Shown here one piece after another: positions 30,601 through 40,208 of a stretch of 64,000 bases of DNA. The stretch covers positions 528,501 through 592,500 of the forward strand of contig NC_090157.1 in assembly GCF_017916325.1 (NCBI RefSeq). The letters are read 5' to 3'. How positions within the stretch are numbered: the first letter of the stretch is position 1; the number at the start of each line of letters is the position of its first letter. Both the position numbers and the translations under genes were made by a program. The stretch comes from Leishmania martiniquensis (Eukaryota; Euglenozoa; Kinetoplastea; Trypanosomatida; Trypanosomatidae). Below the pieces are notes generated by a model. The model made no database searches and was not told the DNA's origin. It saw only the letters and a program-made list of their open reading frames with translations.

Positions 30601-33600
30601 TCAGCCACCTCGGCATCCCTGTCTGCGCACTGCGCCTGAAGCTCTGCCAGCTCCCCCTGGAGGGCCTCACGTCCCACCTGTGCCACCGCCAAAAGCGTAC
30701 GCAACTTCTCAATGGTTCTGGTCGCTTCAATGACGTCTTCTCGCACCGACGCACTCCCCTCAACTGCCACTGTGGGCTCCTCGGAAGCCCTCCCCCACAC
30801 CTTCTTTAGGCGCGAAGAAGCAGTGCCCTTCTCAGAGCGCTCTGCATCCACGTCCCGCAGCTGCGCCTGCAGAGCAGCCACCTCGGCATCCCTGTCTGCG
30901 CACTGCGCCTCCGCCTTCTCGAGGCGCGCGTCCACGTCGGCTAAGTGGCCTCTCAGGTCCTTAATTTCAGACATGCTCTCTGCACACTGCGCCTCCGCGT
31001 CCCGCAGCTGCGCCTGCACGTCGGCTAGGTGGCCTCTCAGGTCCTTAATTTCAGACATGCTCTCTGCACACTGCGCCTCCGCGTCCCGCAGCTGCGCCTG
31101 CACGTCAGCCACCTCGGCATCCCTGTCCCTACGCTGGGCCTCCGCGTCCCGCAGCTGCGCCTGCACGTCGGCTAGGTGGTCTCTCAGGTCCTTAATTTCA
31201 GACATGCTCTCTGCGCACTGCGCCTCCGCGTCCCGCAGCTGCGCCTGCAGAGCAGCCACCTCGGCATCCCTGTCCCTACGCTGGGCCTCCGCATCCCGCA
31301 GCTGCGCCTGCACGTCGGCTAGGTGGTCTCTCAGGTCCTTAATTTCAGACATGCTCTCTGCGCACTGCGCCTCCGCGTCCCACAGCTGCGCCTGCAGAGC
31401 AGCCACCTCGGCATCCCTGTCCCTACGCTGGGCCTCCGCGTCCCGCAGCTGCGCCTGCACGTCGGCTAGGTGGCCTCTCAGGTCCTTAATTTCAGACATG
31501 CTCTCTGCACACTGCGCCTCCGCGTCCCGCAGCTGCGCCTGCACGTCAGCCACCTCGGCATCCCTGTCCCTACGCTGGGCCTCCGCGTCCCGCAGCTGCG
31601 CCTGCACGTCGGCTAGGTGGTCTCTCAGGTCCTTAATTTCAGACATGCTCTCTGCACACTGCGCCTCCGCGTCCCGCAGCTGCGCCTGCAGAGCAGCCAC
31701 CTCGGCATCCCTGTCCCTACGCTGGGCCTCCGCATCCCGCAGCTGCGCCTGCACGTCGGCTAGGTGGCCTCTCAGGTCCTTAATTTCAGACATGCTCTCT
31801 GCGCACTGCGCCTCCGCGTCCCGCAGCTGCGCCTGCACGTCAGCCACCTCGGCATCCCTGTCCCTACGCTGGGCCTCCGCATCCCGCAGCTGCGCCTGCA
31901 CGTCGGCTAGGTGGTCTCTCAGGTCCTTAATTTCAGACATGCTCTCTGCACACTGCGCCTCCGCGTCCCGCAGCTGCGCCTGCACGTCAGCCACCTCGGC
32001 ATCCCTGTCCCTACGCTGGGCCTCCGCATCCCGCAGCTGCGCCTGCACGTCGGCTAGGTGGTCTCTCAGGTCCTTAATTTCAGACATGCTCTCTGCACAC
32101 TGCGCCTCCGCGTCCCGCAGCTGCGCCTGCACGTCAGCCACCTCGGCATCCCTGTCTGCGCACTGCGCCTCCGCCTTCTCGAGGCGCGCGTCCACGTCGG
32201 CTAGGTGGTCTCTCAGGTCCTTAATTTCAGACATGCTCTCTGCACACTGCGCCTCCGCGTCCCGCAGCTGCGCCTGCAGAGCAGCCACCTCGGCATCCCT
32301 GTCCCTACGCTGGGCCTCCGCATCCCGCAGCTGCGCCTGCACGTCGGCTAGGTGGTCTCTCAGGTCCTTAATTTCAGACATGCTCTCTGCACACTGCGCC
32401 TCCGCGTCCCGCAGCTGCGCCTGCACGTCAGCCACCTCGGCATCCCTGTCTGCGCACTGCGCCTCCGCCTTCTCGAGGCGCGCGTCCACGTCGGCTAGGT
32501 GGTCTCTCAGGTCCTTAATTTCAGACATGCTCTCTGCGCACTGCGCCTCCGCGTCCCGCAGCTGCGCCTGCAGAGCAGCCACCTCGGCATCCCTGTCCCT
32601 ACGCTGGGCCTCCGCGTCCCGCAGCTGCGCCTGCACGTCGGCTAGGTGGCCTCTCAGGTCCTTAATTTCAGACATGCTCTCTGCACACTGCGCCTCCGCG
32701 TCCCGCAGCTGCGCCTGCAGAGCAGCCACCTCGGCATCCCTGTCCCTACGCTGGGCCTCCGCGTCCCGCAGCTGCGCCTGCACGTCGGCTAGGTGGCCTC
32801 TCAGGTCCTTAATTTCAGACATGCTCTCTGCACACTGCGCCTCCGCGTCCCGCAGCTGCGCCTGCACGTCAGCCACCTCGGCATCCCTGTCCCTACGCTG
32901 GGCCTCCGCGTCCCGCAGCTGCGCCTGCACGTCGGCTAGGTGGTCTCTCAGGTCCTTAATTTCAGACATGCTCTCTGCACACTGCGCCTCCGCGTCCCGC
33001 AGCTGCGCCTGCAGAGCAGCCACCTCGGCATCCCTGTCTGCACACTGCGCCTCCACGTCCCGCAGCTCGCCCTGGAGATGATTGATGCGATGTTGTAGTA
33101 TGGATTCGAAGTGAGGAAACTCGGTAGACGTCTGCGCCGGCGTTGGCGCGGAGCTGCCGGCTGCTTCTCTCAGACGTTGGAGTTGGGCCTGTAATTCTGC
33201 ACATTCCGCTTCTACAGCTTCTCGCCCGACCTGTGTCATGGCGACGTGCTTCTTCAGCGCGTTAATGCTCTTCGAGGCTGCGGCTGCTTCTTTTTCTACG
33301 GCAGCACAGTGCTCTCGAGTGGCCGCGGCGTCTTGTTCTGCATTGCACAGGAGCTCTTGGAGACGAAGAAATTCGGTGTCATCGCGGGCATGTTGCTGCG
33401 CCGCGTGCTGGGAGGACCTCGTGGTCTGCCGAAGGCCTCGGCTTATGTCGAGAAGCCGCGCGATCTCCCTCTCTCGCTTGGCGGCTACCGCTAGCGCAGC
33501 ATCAGCCCCGCGTTTGGGTCCCTGGCGCAGCCCGTAAAGCTCCATCGTCAAGGGGTAGTCGTACTCGTGCAGACGGCGGTCTATTTCGCTCCCGGTCACG

Positions 33601-36600
33601 TCAGCGTCGTGCTGCACCTTTACAGTGGCCTGCAGCCCCCCAGCCGAAAAGCGCACCAACTCCACATCCTTGCGGGTGACATGGCACGCGTGGCTCACGT
33701 CCACCACAAACGCCTCGCGAAGCGCCTCGGGGTGCTCCTGCAGCACAACGCCCCAGTCGTCTCCTGAGAGACGCACAGAGTGCACTGTCACCACCGCCTC
33801 CCCATGGCCGCTTTTCTTTCGCCGCTCGTCATAAAAGCTTAGCTCGGCAATTTTCTCGTTGGCTTGTTGCAACTGCTCATGCAGGCGCAGGAGGTCATCT
33901 GGATGAGGGTGTGATGCATGTGAAGTATTGCGCTGAAGCCGCTCTGGCGGCCTCTGCGCAAAGCGGTTTCGTAGCTTGGCGAGGGCCGTTTCGCTCTCTG
34001 CAAGCTGCTGTGTCAGGAGGTCCTCGCCGGACATCGGATCGGTGCAATGGCGACGCATATATTCGCACTCGGAGAACGTGGCTCTGCGGATGCGTTCATC
34101 AAGGCTAGCCTGCGTAACGTTGCGAGGATGAGCCACGCTGAAGTCGACGCGACGTCCGTCCTCTGCAAAATGCACCATGGTAACGGCAGCGGCTACGACG
34201 TGACACACCGCTGCTGCGTCGGCTGCTGCAGCCCGGTGAAGCTCAGCAGGATGTCGTTGCCGTACTTCGGCCCAGCCGGGGCCAGAGAAGCTCTTGTGAT
34301 GTTTAGTCGTCTCAAAGCCGTCAGAAGGGTCTGTGGGCTGCGACAGCGGCGGCGGCATCCATCGCTCATTCTTAGCGCTTAGCCGCTCCAGCTCCGCCTT
34401 CAGCTGAGCAATGCGATGTTCAGCCGCCTTGGAACCTTTAGGGCCCTTCACCGGGGTCACGGTCGGCGAAGTAAAAGAACCGCTGCAACGCCGCGACTCA
34501 AGGGCGCTCATCTCGCGTTCCAATGCCGCGATGCGGCTCGCTGCGTCGTCCAGGTCTCGATGAAGGCTGTCGCACTCCGCCTGCAACGCTTTCGCGCGCA
34601 TGGTGGTGTCCGCGAATCGCTGTTGTGCGTCTTCGTGATCGGCGCGGGCGTCGCGTAATTGCCGCTGAAGCTCCACCTCCACCGCCTTATGTTGATCCGC
34701 CTCGCGCTCCAGCATCCGCTGTAGCTGATCGTTCTCGCGACGTGCCTCCTGCAGCTGCTGCTGAAGACCGAGCAGAGCTGTTTGGAACGCGCGTGCGTCC
34801 GCTTCCTCTTCGTACTCCTCGTCCTCCTCGTCGCTCTCGTCTAAGACGGCCTTCGACTCGGAGAGACACCGCTTAGTTGGCTCGAAGTCTGCACCTGCCG
34901 CAGGGCTTTCATGCGCGATCCGTAGCGTCTCCGAGGCCGTGAAACCGCTGGTGGTGACAGTTATTAGAGCGGAGGGAGAAAAAGGGGCCGCGACACCAGT
35001 CGATTCTGTTGCACATCCTTCATCTTGCGGTGCTGCCGTGTCGCGTCGCCCTCGGTGGCGATCGCCGTGTGCAGCGGCCAGCACGTGTGTGCGGCGTGCG
35101 TCCCGCTGATGGTAGTCGCACTCTTTTAGTAGGTCATCTAGGGCTTGATATAAATCAGGCCGGCAGTGCACGGCACGCGCAGCTATCTCGGTGAGCTCCT
35201 TCTGGCCCAGCAAGACAGCTACCGCCTCCGCGTTTCGAGCAGGAGTTGCGGAAGAGGAGGGAGGGCAGGGTGGCGGCAGCGCCTGTTCGTCCCGGCTGTG
35301 CGATGGCCGTTCAGATTCTACGGGGCCCGCCGCGCTACTGGCTCGATTACGATCGTCGAACGCCTCTCGATCCGAAGATGAAAGCTGTAACGTCGAGACC
35401 GTCTCTGCTGTATGTGATACCGCCTCTCGAGGAACGTGGTGCCGCCGTGAATGTGATGGTACTGGGCAGATAATGGCGCAGCGAAGCACGTTCGTCGAAA
35501 TCCCTTCTGCCGGTACAAATACGTACTGCACATCAGAGCCAGTGGCGCGCCTTGCGCTTCCCGGGGCGCCGCTGAAGACGCGCAGCTGCGCTTGCACTTG
35601 GCGCAGATTTCTAGTGGCTGCCTTGAACGCGTTCACGTAATGGGTGAGTCGCTGCTGTAGGGTGTCCGCGTGGGACTGCGCGCTGGCGCACTGCTGATAC
35701 ATCTGAAAGGCGGCTAGCTGCGTGAAGAGCCAGTTGGCGATAGCGCAGAGAAACTCGGAGGCGTCGGGCATCCGGTGTTCCATCGAGGCTATGGATCTAC
35801 GCACCTTTGCCTCTGTGACAGCACCGGTGTCAAAGAAATGCGCTTCTATATCTTGATGCTGTTGGAGACTCATGTCGTGGCTGACGTCGTAGCTTACGCA
35901 GCGATGCAGGAAGAGCGGGTCACTGACGTCAGCCCACACCTCCGGCCACGGAAGAGGCGTAGCTGGAACGCTGCCCTCTAGAATGCTCAGTGCCGCTCGC
36001 AGCACGGCCGCAAAAACTTCGTCATCGCTGTCATCATCGTCAGAGCCGCCGTACTTATCGCTGCGGGACAGTTGAAGCAGCAGACCGCGTTGCCGGCACA
36101 CATGTAGCGCAGCTTCTCTTGCCTTCAGCGCACGGCGACGATCCTCGATAGCCTCCCGGGTAGCATTCATGTTAGCCTCGTTGCGCGTGCGCACGGCACC
36201 AAGCTCTGCCCTCAGAGCGAGAATGGCTGCCTGGTGATCCTCCAGCTCTTGCCGGATCTGATGCTCTTCCTTTCGAAGCGCCTCCATCACGCCATCGTTC
36301 GCGCCGCCTTGCTGACATCTCCACCCCGCCAGTGTGACAGTGTGCGTATGGGCCTTCTGCACTGTTCCCAAGGCCCAGTGCCACTCCTGCGCCTCGTTAA
36401 AGAATTCGTACACAACGACGGATCCAGGATAGATGCACGGAGCGGTGTGCTCCAGGCGGTCGTGCACTGCCATCAGCACATCTTGACCAGACAACACTGG
36501 CGACACAGATCGCCGACGTTGACTGCAACGGGCCCTGTGGTGCGGCTCGGAGGAGCCACCCGCCCCGCATGGGGCCAACTCGGCCAGCAAGCCACCTGGC

Positions 36601-36695
36601 GGAGGGCCCGACGACGACGACGAAGCTGTAGACGTCAGGCGTGGCTCGGCAAGCCGCGGCCGCCGCGCCGCTCCGGAAGAGGTGCTGCAGAGCAT
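27672..36695 (-). CDS. Giant coiled-coil repeat protein 1 (candidate FAZ10-type)
   Basis: This 3007-residue protein opens with a Ser/Pro/Arg-rich tail and a small beta-rich segment (YPGSVVVYEFFNEAQEWHWA). Coiled coil follows, with an acidic stretch (DESDEEDEEYEEEADARAF). A globular domain then occurs three times: a diverged copy at nt 34305-34045 (~800-885) and two near-identical copies at nt 33855-33535 (~947-1055) and 29057-28738 (~2546-2655). Key residues are YDERR, GDDWG, DVSHACHV and HDADV. Between the identical copies lies a ~1250-residue heptad array of alternating 28- and 21-residue units. The C-terminus is coiled coil with low-complexity linkers. Giant, repeat-rich proteins of this sort occur at the trypanosome flagellum attachment zone; from memory FAZ10 maps to the syntenic place, but this name is inference. 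The ATG at 36695 lies 127 nt after a clear splice signal. Confidence 0.85.
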   Translation of the reverse strand: MLCSTSSGAARRPRLAEPRLTSTASSSSSGPPPGGLLAELAPCGAGGSSEPHHRARCSQRRRSVSPVLSGQDVLMAVHDRLEHTAPCIYPGSVVVYEFFNEAQEWHWALGTVQKAHTHTVTLAGWRCQQGGANDGVMEALRKEEHQIRQELEDHQAAILALRAELGAVRTRNEANMNATREAIEDRRRALKAREAALHVCRQRGLLLQLSRSDKYGGSDDDDSDDEVFAAVLRAALSILEGSVPATPLPWPEVWADVSDPLFLHRCVSYDVSHDMSLQQHQDIEAHFFDTGAVTEAKVRRSIASMEHRMPDASEFLCAIANWLFTQLAAFQMYQQCASAQSHADTLQQRLTHYVNAFKAATRNLRQVQAQLRVFSGAPGSARRATGSDVQYVFVPAEGISTNVLRCAIICPVPSHSRRHHVPREAVSHTAETVSTLQLSSSDREAFDDRNRASSAAGPVESERPSHSRDEQALPPPCPPSSSATPARNAEAVAVLLGQKELTEIAARAVHCRPDLYQALDDLLKECDYHQRDARRTHVLAAAHGDRHRGRRDTAAPQDEGCATESTGVAAPFSPSALITVTTSGFTASETLRIAHESPAAGADFEPTKRCLSESKAVLDESDEEDEEYEEEADARAFQTALLGLQQQLQEARRENDQLQRMLEREADQHKAVEVELQRQLRDARADHEDAQQRFADTTMRAKALQAECDSLHRDLDDAASRIAALEREMSALESRRCSGSFTSPTVTPVKGPKGSKAAEHRIAQLKAELERLSAKNERWMPPPLSQPTDPSDGFETTKHHKSFSGPGWAEVRQRHPAELHRAAAADAAAVCHVVAAAVTMVHFAEDGRRVDFSVAHPRNVTQASLDERIRRATFSECEYMRRHCTDPMSGEDLLTQQLAESETALAKLRNRFAQRPPERLQRNTSHASHPHPDDLLRLHEQLQQANEKIAELSFYDERRKKSGHGEAVVTVHSVRLSGDDWGVVLQEHPEALREAFVVDVSHACHVTRKDVELVRFSAGGLQATVKVQHDADVTGSEIDRRLHEYDYPLTMELYGLRQGPKRGADAALAVAAKREREIARLLDISRGLRQTTRSSQHAAQQHARDDTEFLRLQELLCNAEQDAAATREHCAAVEKEAAAASKSINALKKHVAMTQVGREAVEAECAELQAQLQRLREAAGSSAPTPAQTSTEFPHFESILQHRINHLQGELRDVEAQCADRDAEVAALQAQLRDAEAQCAESMSEIKDLRDHLADVQAQLRDAEAQRRDRDAEVADVQAQLRDAEAQCAESMSEIKDLRGHLADVQAQLRDAEAQRRDRDAEVAALQAQLRDAEAQCAESMSEIKDLRGHLADVQAQLRDAEAQRRDRDAEVAALQAQLRDAEAQCAESMSEIKDLRDHLADVDARLEKAEAQCADRDAEVADVQAQLRDAEAQCAESMSEIKDLRDHLADVQAQLRDAEAQRRDRDAEVAALQAQLRDAEAQCAESMSEIKDLRDHLADVDARLEKAEAQCADRDAEVADVQAQLRDAEAQCAESMSEIKDLRDHLADVQAQLRDAEAQRRDRDAEVADVQAQLRDAEAQCAESMSEIKDLRDHLADVQAQLRDAEAQRRDRDAEVADVQAQLRDAEAQCAESMSEIKDLRGHLADVQAQLRDAEAQRRDRDAEVAALQAQLRDAEAQCAESMSEIKDLRDHLADVQAQLRDAEAQRRDRDAEVADVQAQLRDAEAQCAESMSEIKDLRGHLADVQAQLRDAEAQRRDRDAEVAALQAQLWDAEAQCAESMSEIKDLRDHLADVQAQLRDAEAQRRDRDAEVAALQAQLRDAEAQCAESMSEIKDLRDHLADVQAQLRDAEAQRRDRDAEVADVQAQLRDAEAQCAESMSEIKDLRGHLADVQAQLRDAEAQCAESMSEIKDLRGHLADVDARLEKAEAQCADRDAEVAALQAQLRDVDAERSEKGTASSRLKKVWGRASEEPTVAVEGSASVREDVIEATRTIEKLRTLLAVAQVGREALQGELAELQAQCADRDAEVADVQAQLRDAEAQRRDRDAEVAALQAQLRDAEAQCAESMSEIKDLRDHLADVDARLEKAEAQCADRDAEVADVQAQLRDAEAQRRDRDAEVAALQAQLRDAEAQCAESMSEIKDLRGHLADVQAQLRDAEAQRRDRDAEVAALQAQLRDAEAQCAESMSEIKDLRGHLADVQAQLRDAEAQCAESMSEIKDLRGHLADVQAQLRDAEAQRRDRDAEVAAVQAQLRDAEAQCAESMSEIKDLRGHLADVQAQLRDAEAQRRDRDAEVADVQAQLRDAEAQCAESMSEIKDLRGHLADVQAQLRDAEAQRRDRDAEVADVQAQLRDAEAQRRDRDAEVAALQAQLRDAEAQCAESMSEIKDLRGHLADVQAQLRDAEAQRRDRDAEVADVQAQLRDAEAQCAESMSEIKDLRGHLADVQAQLRDAEAQCSERESEALRLEEVVRRLVVEEAEKSECLASLEGEVAEASACVHVLRRQLANAQVRREALESECAGLVLQLSEEDVLPGGRVAEGERLLEKIAELSFYDERRKKSGHGEAVVTVHSVRLSGDDWGVVLQEHPEALREAFVVDVSHACHVTRKDVELVRFSAGGLQATVKVQHDADVTGSEIDRRLHEYDYPLTMELYGLRQGPKRGADAALAVAAKREREIARLHIRLSDLEEEAAVWRGRGEVVEEAQAREARGEAEKGGGVDGVGKGEDGGAFETKGTLEGTGESVMWLTTSEEMQRERLRRVMAEEALLLAKRFTGLLADSYGERLAGVERELECASRECTDTLERLEEFVKLLEGARAAELAALRARDEYQEDLHALQARYDVAMEEKQRLVSLLGQERGTDRALGGPSGAERAIESSSRVGGSDGDGLVQPNPEGSGGGSGGRSPPVSESTRIHTSVVLREQLEQLKREKEALMEERDATSVSYNEALAMLNLHISRLMEELSAHLRGGETSASNARALLHKISELRVIQGRTRTPLGDGNANGSS
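28655..29060 (-). repeat. 406-bp exact direct repeat, distal copy
   Basis: It encodes the third copy of the YDERR/ACHV globular domain plus flanking coiled coil in giant gene 1. By eye it is base-for-base identical to 33452-33857, in the same orientation and frame. The two copies bracket the whole tandem array. Confidence 0.9.
29325..33070 (-). repeat. Tandem array of 84-bp and 63-bp coding units
   Basis: The array encodes alternating heptad-multiple units: 28 residues around CAESMSEIKDLRGHLADVQAQ and 21 residues around RRDRDAEVAALQAQ, each joined by LRDAEAQ. I count about 23 copies of the 84-bp unit. A few units carry a variant second half (VDARLEKAEAQCADRD). A unique segment at 30640-30850 (LKKVWGRASEEPTVAVEG region) splits the array. 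Units are nearly identical at base level, which points to recent expansion or homogenisation. Confidence 0.9.
33452..33857 (-). repeat. 406-bp exact direct repeat, proximal copy
   Basis: This is the partner of 28655-29060 and encodes the second YDERR/ACHV globular domain of giant gene 1. It sits on the N-terminal side of the tandem array. Confidence 0.9.
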
Positions 36696-36822
36696 ATGGG
36701 CGAGAGCGTATACACTGCAGGAGGAAAGAGAGGAGCGATTCGCTATGAGGGGAGTGCCCCCTCCGCCTCCGCTTTTCTGTGTTTGCCCGTTTTTTTTTCT
36801 TCTTCGGTGTGCCCGCAGACTC

Positions 36823-36860
36823 CTGCGCCACACGAAGGGGGGAAGGGGGAGGAAGGGATC
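36823..36860 (-). other. Predicted spliced-leader acceptor for giant gene 1
   Basis: Minus sense reads CCCTTCCTCCCCCTTCCCCC and continues CTTC (about 36833-36858), then GCGCAG with AG at 36823-36824. The leader to the ATG at 36695 is 127 nt. Confidence 0.55.
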
Positions 36861-37641
36861 CCACACACAGACACGCAGGGGAGGGGAGGGGAAAACGAAG
36901 CAACGAACAGTGAAGCGCAGTCAGAGGGAGGGAGCTGAGGGAGTAGAGGGAGGTCCCGAAGTTGGAAGGAAAAGGGAGCGCGAGAGGAGCTCACGCACTA
37001 TCGGCAAGCGCGAAAGGGGAAGGAAAGGGAAAAAAGACGAGGGGAAAGCGATAACGACACACAGGCAGACAGAGAAGCTCTGCAGGACCCCAGACGAATG
37101 AAACAGAGACGCACGGACCGGAAGGGATGAGGTACAAAAAAAAGGGAAGGAGGGAAGAGGGGGCAGCAGACACAGAGGCCTTTGGTATGTGTGTGAGAGA
37201 AAAGGTGAAGAGCGGACGAGGGGAAAGAGAGATCAGCGGCGACAAATAGGAAATCAAAAAAGAAAAACACACAAAAAAACGCACCCTCTCTGGCAAAGCG
37301 CGCGCGCGCGCCCAGAGAGACTTGAGAGGGTAAACCGCAGACTCGCGCGGTAGCGAGAAGGGAGGGGAGGGCTGGGGGAGAGAGAGTGAAGGAGGGGAGA
37401 GGGAAGGAATAGGCGAGCGACAGAAGAAAACGGAGAGCACACCAACACAAAATGAGAGGGCTGAGTGGAACACGTCGGCACACCTTTTCCTTCCAAGCAC
37501 GAGACAGACGTGCGAAAAAAAAAGGGAGGGGAGGGCAATGAGGACGACGCGACCGTGATGGAGGTGCGCTATCTTCTCGCTCTCGCTCTCTATCCCCCTG
37601 TCCCTCTTTCTCACTTGTTCGATGCCTGCACGCCTACACAG

Positions 37642-37657
37642 ATATATATATATATAT
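37642..37657. repeat. (AT)n microsatellite
   Basis: About eight AT units lie in the long gap between the giant genes. Similar short AT runs lie at 55445-55459 and 56822-56835. Confidence 0.85.
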
Positions 37658-39402
37658 GCGCGCTGTTCTTCGAGCTGGAGACAAATATAGCTTGTCGACG
37701 TCGTCACTGTTGTTGCTGAACTTCAGGAAAGGTCCAACAAAGGGGACGGAAAAAAAAGAGAGAGAGAAATGCTTCCAAAGAAGCGAAGGCAGCCAAAGAA
37801 GGGGAGAGGGCGTCTACGAATGCGTGAAGGCTGCCAATCCGTTCGAGTCAGCGATACACCCTCCCTCAACCCAAAATTTACACAACAGCACAGAATAACA
37901 ATCGCGGTCGAAAGAGGCAGTGGGCGCAAGCGGAGGGGAAACAGCGAGCACTGACTCCGGTGCAAGGGATCACTCTACTGGATGTCGTCTCTCTCTCTCC
38001 CCTCCCCTCGGCTTTCCTTGTCTGTCCTTTCTTTTCGCTCCGCTCCGCTATTATATCCGCCGCAGTCCCTCTATGGTAGCGTCAGCTCCCACAGCGAAGG
38101 ACAGATAAACACCCACTGACGCAATGCACAAACGCGACAGACAGACAAAGAAAAAAAAGAAAAAGAAAATGCAACGGAAAACGGAAAAGATCTGAGCTGA
38201 CTTGCTGCGCCTGAACACACACACACACTCTCCTCTTACAAACTTACATCCACAGAGTCGGTCACAGACTCACAGACGCATCCACTCCGGTCACGAACAC
38301 AAATGATGGCGCACAAAGTAACTTGGGAATACAACGAGAGAGAGAAAGAGAAGACAAGGCTGAGTATGCGTAGCCGCACACAAGGGCAAAACTTTGGTAT
38401 GGCCAGGCGCCGCTGCGGGCGTCTCGGAGCAGCAGCAGCAGTACCAGCAGCAGAAGTAAACACCAACTAAAAGGGATGCGCTCTCCGCACCTCGCTCAAT
38501 GGGTTGTGGCAGCCCTCTCTCTCTTCTCTTTTTCTTCTGCTTACCTGCCCGGTGGTGGCGAAGAGAAGGGAAGGGAAGGGGGGTTGAGGGGCACTAAACG
38601 GACAGGTGCAGTCGGCGTCCTCCTACGACCGTTAGGGAGGGGGAGGAGGGGTAAAGAAGAGGAGTGGTGGCTGCTCTTGGACGAACGATGAGAGATGCGC
38701 AGGGTGCACAGATCCTCTCTCTCTGCGATTTTCTCGGCGTCTCGCACACGGCGAGAGCTCGTCCTTTTCCCTGTGCTCGTACTCTTCCTGCTCAATCACG
38801 TTGCCGCCCCTGACGCACGACGTCGAAGAAGGGGCTGCAAGATGGCACTCGCGAACGGGAGAGTGTGCGGAGGGACAGGGGTAGAAAAACGGGGGGAGGG
38901 AGGGTAGTAGCGCAGCCTCTTTCCGCTTACCCTTTCTTCGCTTCTGCTTCGCTTTCCTCTATAGACGGCGGGCAATGGCGAAGTAACGCTACGATGTGAT
39001 GTGTGCGCGAGTGTGTACGAATGTTGGTGTAGGCGAGCGCGTGTGCAAAAGATCGCTTCACCGCTTGAGAAAGGGCATGACGGGAGAGAGGGGGGGATAG
39101 GGAGACATGTGTACGAATGGTGGCGGTGGCCAGAAGAAGCGGCAGGAGGCAAAACCACGAGCTCAGTGACCCTGTGTCCAATATAATGACCAGCAGCGCA
39201 GCAGAAGTGTAGGTTGTGCCGTTGGTCTCCACCATCGCACCCACCAGAGGGAGGGGAGGCACACCCTTGCAGTGCGTGCGCAGAGGATAAGGCATAGCTG
39301 AGAGAGAGGAACGAGGGCATGTGGTGCAGCGGTGTTCCAGCTCCGTTGTGAATACAGGCAGTATGTCCACCCTTAACTTGCGCAGGAGTGCGTGCGTGTG
39401 CG

Positions 39403-39423
39403 TATGTGTGTGTGTGTGTGTGT
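39403..39423. repeat. (GT)n microsatellite
   Basis: About ten GT units lie in the presumed 3' UTR of giant gene 2. Confidence 0.8.
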
Positions 39424-39842
39424 CTCTGTGGGGCCCCGACCATTCCGAAGAGGGCGTTGTCTTCTCCGCTCTTTTCGCCGTCGCATCTTTATGTAACTCT
39501 GCGAGCGCGTGGTGACAGCAGCTTTCGAGCGATCGCCTACACAGTCTGGTCCCCCATCTGCCAAGACAGAGAGAGAGAGACGACGCGACATCGAAAGAGG
39601 CGCGTGTCAACGCCCTTGCAATGCAAGTCACGCGCATGCAAACAAACGCGTCTATAGAAATATATTTATGAACGTATATGTGCGTGAGTCGTAACACTTA
39701 CAAGGTAGCCAACACACGCTGGCGGACTCGGCGAACGCAACAGAGCACGCGCACCACGAAAGCAACCACTGCCACGGCCCCTGCACGAGAGTGAGGAAGA
39801 GGGGAGAGGGGGTGGGGGGATAGAGAGAGGTGCGTTTTTCCT

Positions 39843-39868
39843 CCCGCCCCTTCCAGAAGGGGGACGGG
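39843..39868. other. C/G-rich hairpin in 3' UTR of giant gene 2
   Basis: Arms CCCGCCCCTT (39843-39852) and AAGGGGGACGGG (39857-39868) pair across a 4-nt loop, with a 2-nt bulge. It lies about 340 nt beyond the stop codon at 40209. Confidence 0.5.
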
Positions 39869-40208
39869 ATATTTTGGATGTGTACCCCAGCAAGCAAGCA
39901 AACGGGAAAAAACGGGGCGGGGGGTGAAAGGCCGTACGAATGCGGCCGGCAAAGACACCCGATAAGGGCCGACACGGGCGTGTGCAGGTTGAGCAGGCCC
40001 AGGCCCACAACGAGAGCAAGAGAGTGGGGCGGAACCAAAACAGCAACGCCACAGGTGGTGGCATAAACTCGGCGGTATGAGCACGCGCGGCAGGGGGGTA
40101 CCACGTGCCGACCACGCCATCACGGAAAGGCTCCTCCCTCTTCGCCTGAGCCCACCGAGCCCTTGGCAGCGGCCGACCCTAGCGCTCTTCGTTCCTGCTT
40201 CCGGGTCC

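Larger units (their letters stand above)
36696..40208. other. 3.5-kb intergenic region between the two giant genes
   Basis: The lower end holds the giant gene 1 splice signal. Most of the rest should be the 3' UTR of giant gene 2: purine-rich runs (36830-37560), an AT microsatellite (37642-37657), a GT microsatellite (39403-39423) and a C/G hairpin (39843-39868). A minus-strand frame at 38927-39295 has a CAG acceptor-like site directly upstream and one hydrophobic segment; it is a weak small-gene candidate discussed under findings. Confidence 0.45.

Noticed and set aside
29173..33081. Long plus-strand Ser/Ala/Cys-rich frames across the array of giant gene 1
   Set aside because: Same effect: 84- and 63-bp units are multiples of three, so the antisense frame has no stops. 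It opposes the direction of all other genes.
36991..37707. Minus-strand hydrophobic frame in the gap between giants
   Set aside because: It is translated pyrimidine-rich sequence (runs of Ser, Leu, Pro, Phe) with no recognisable domain.
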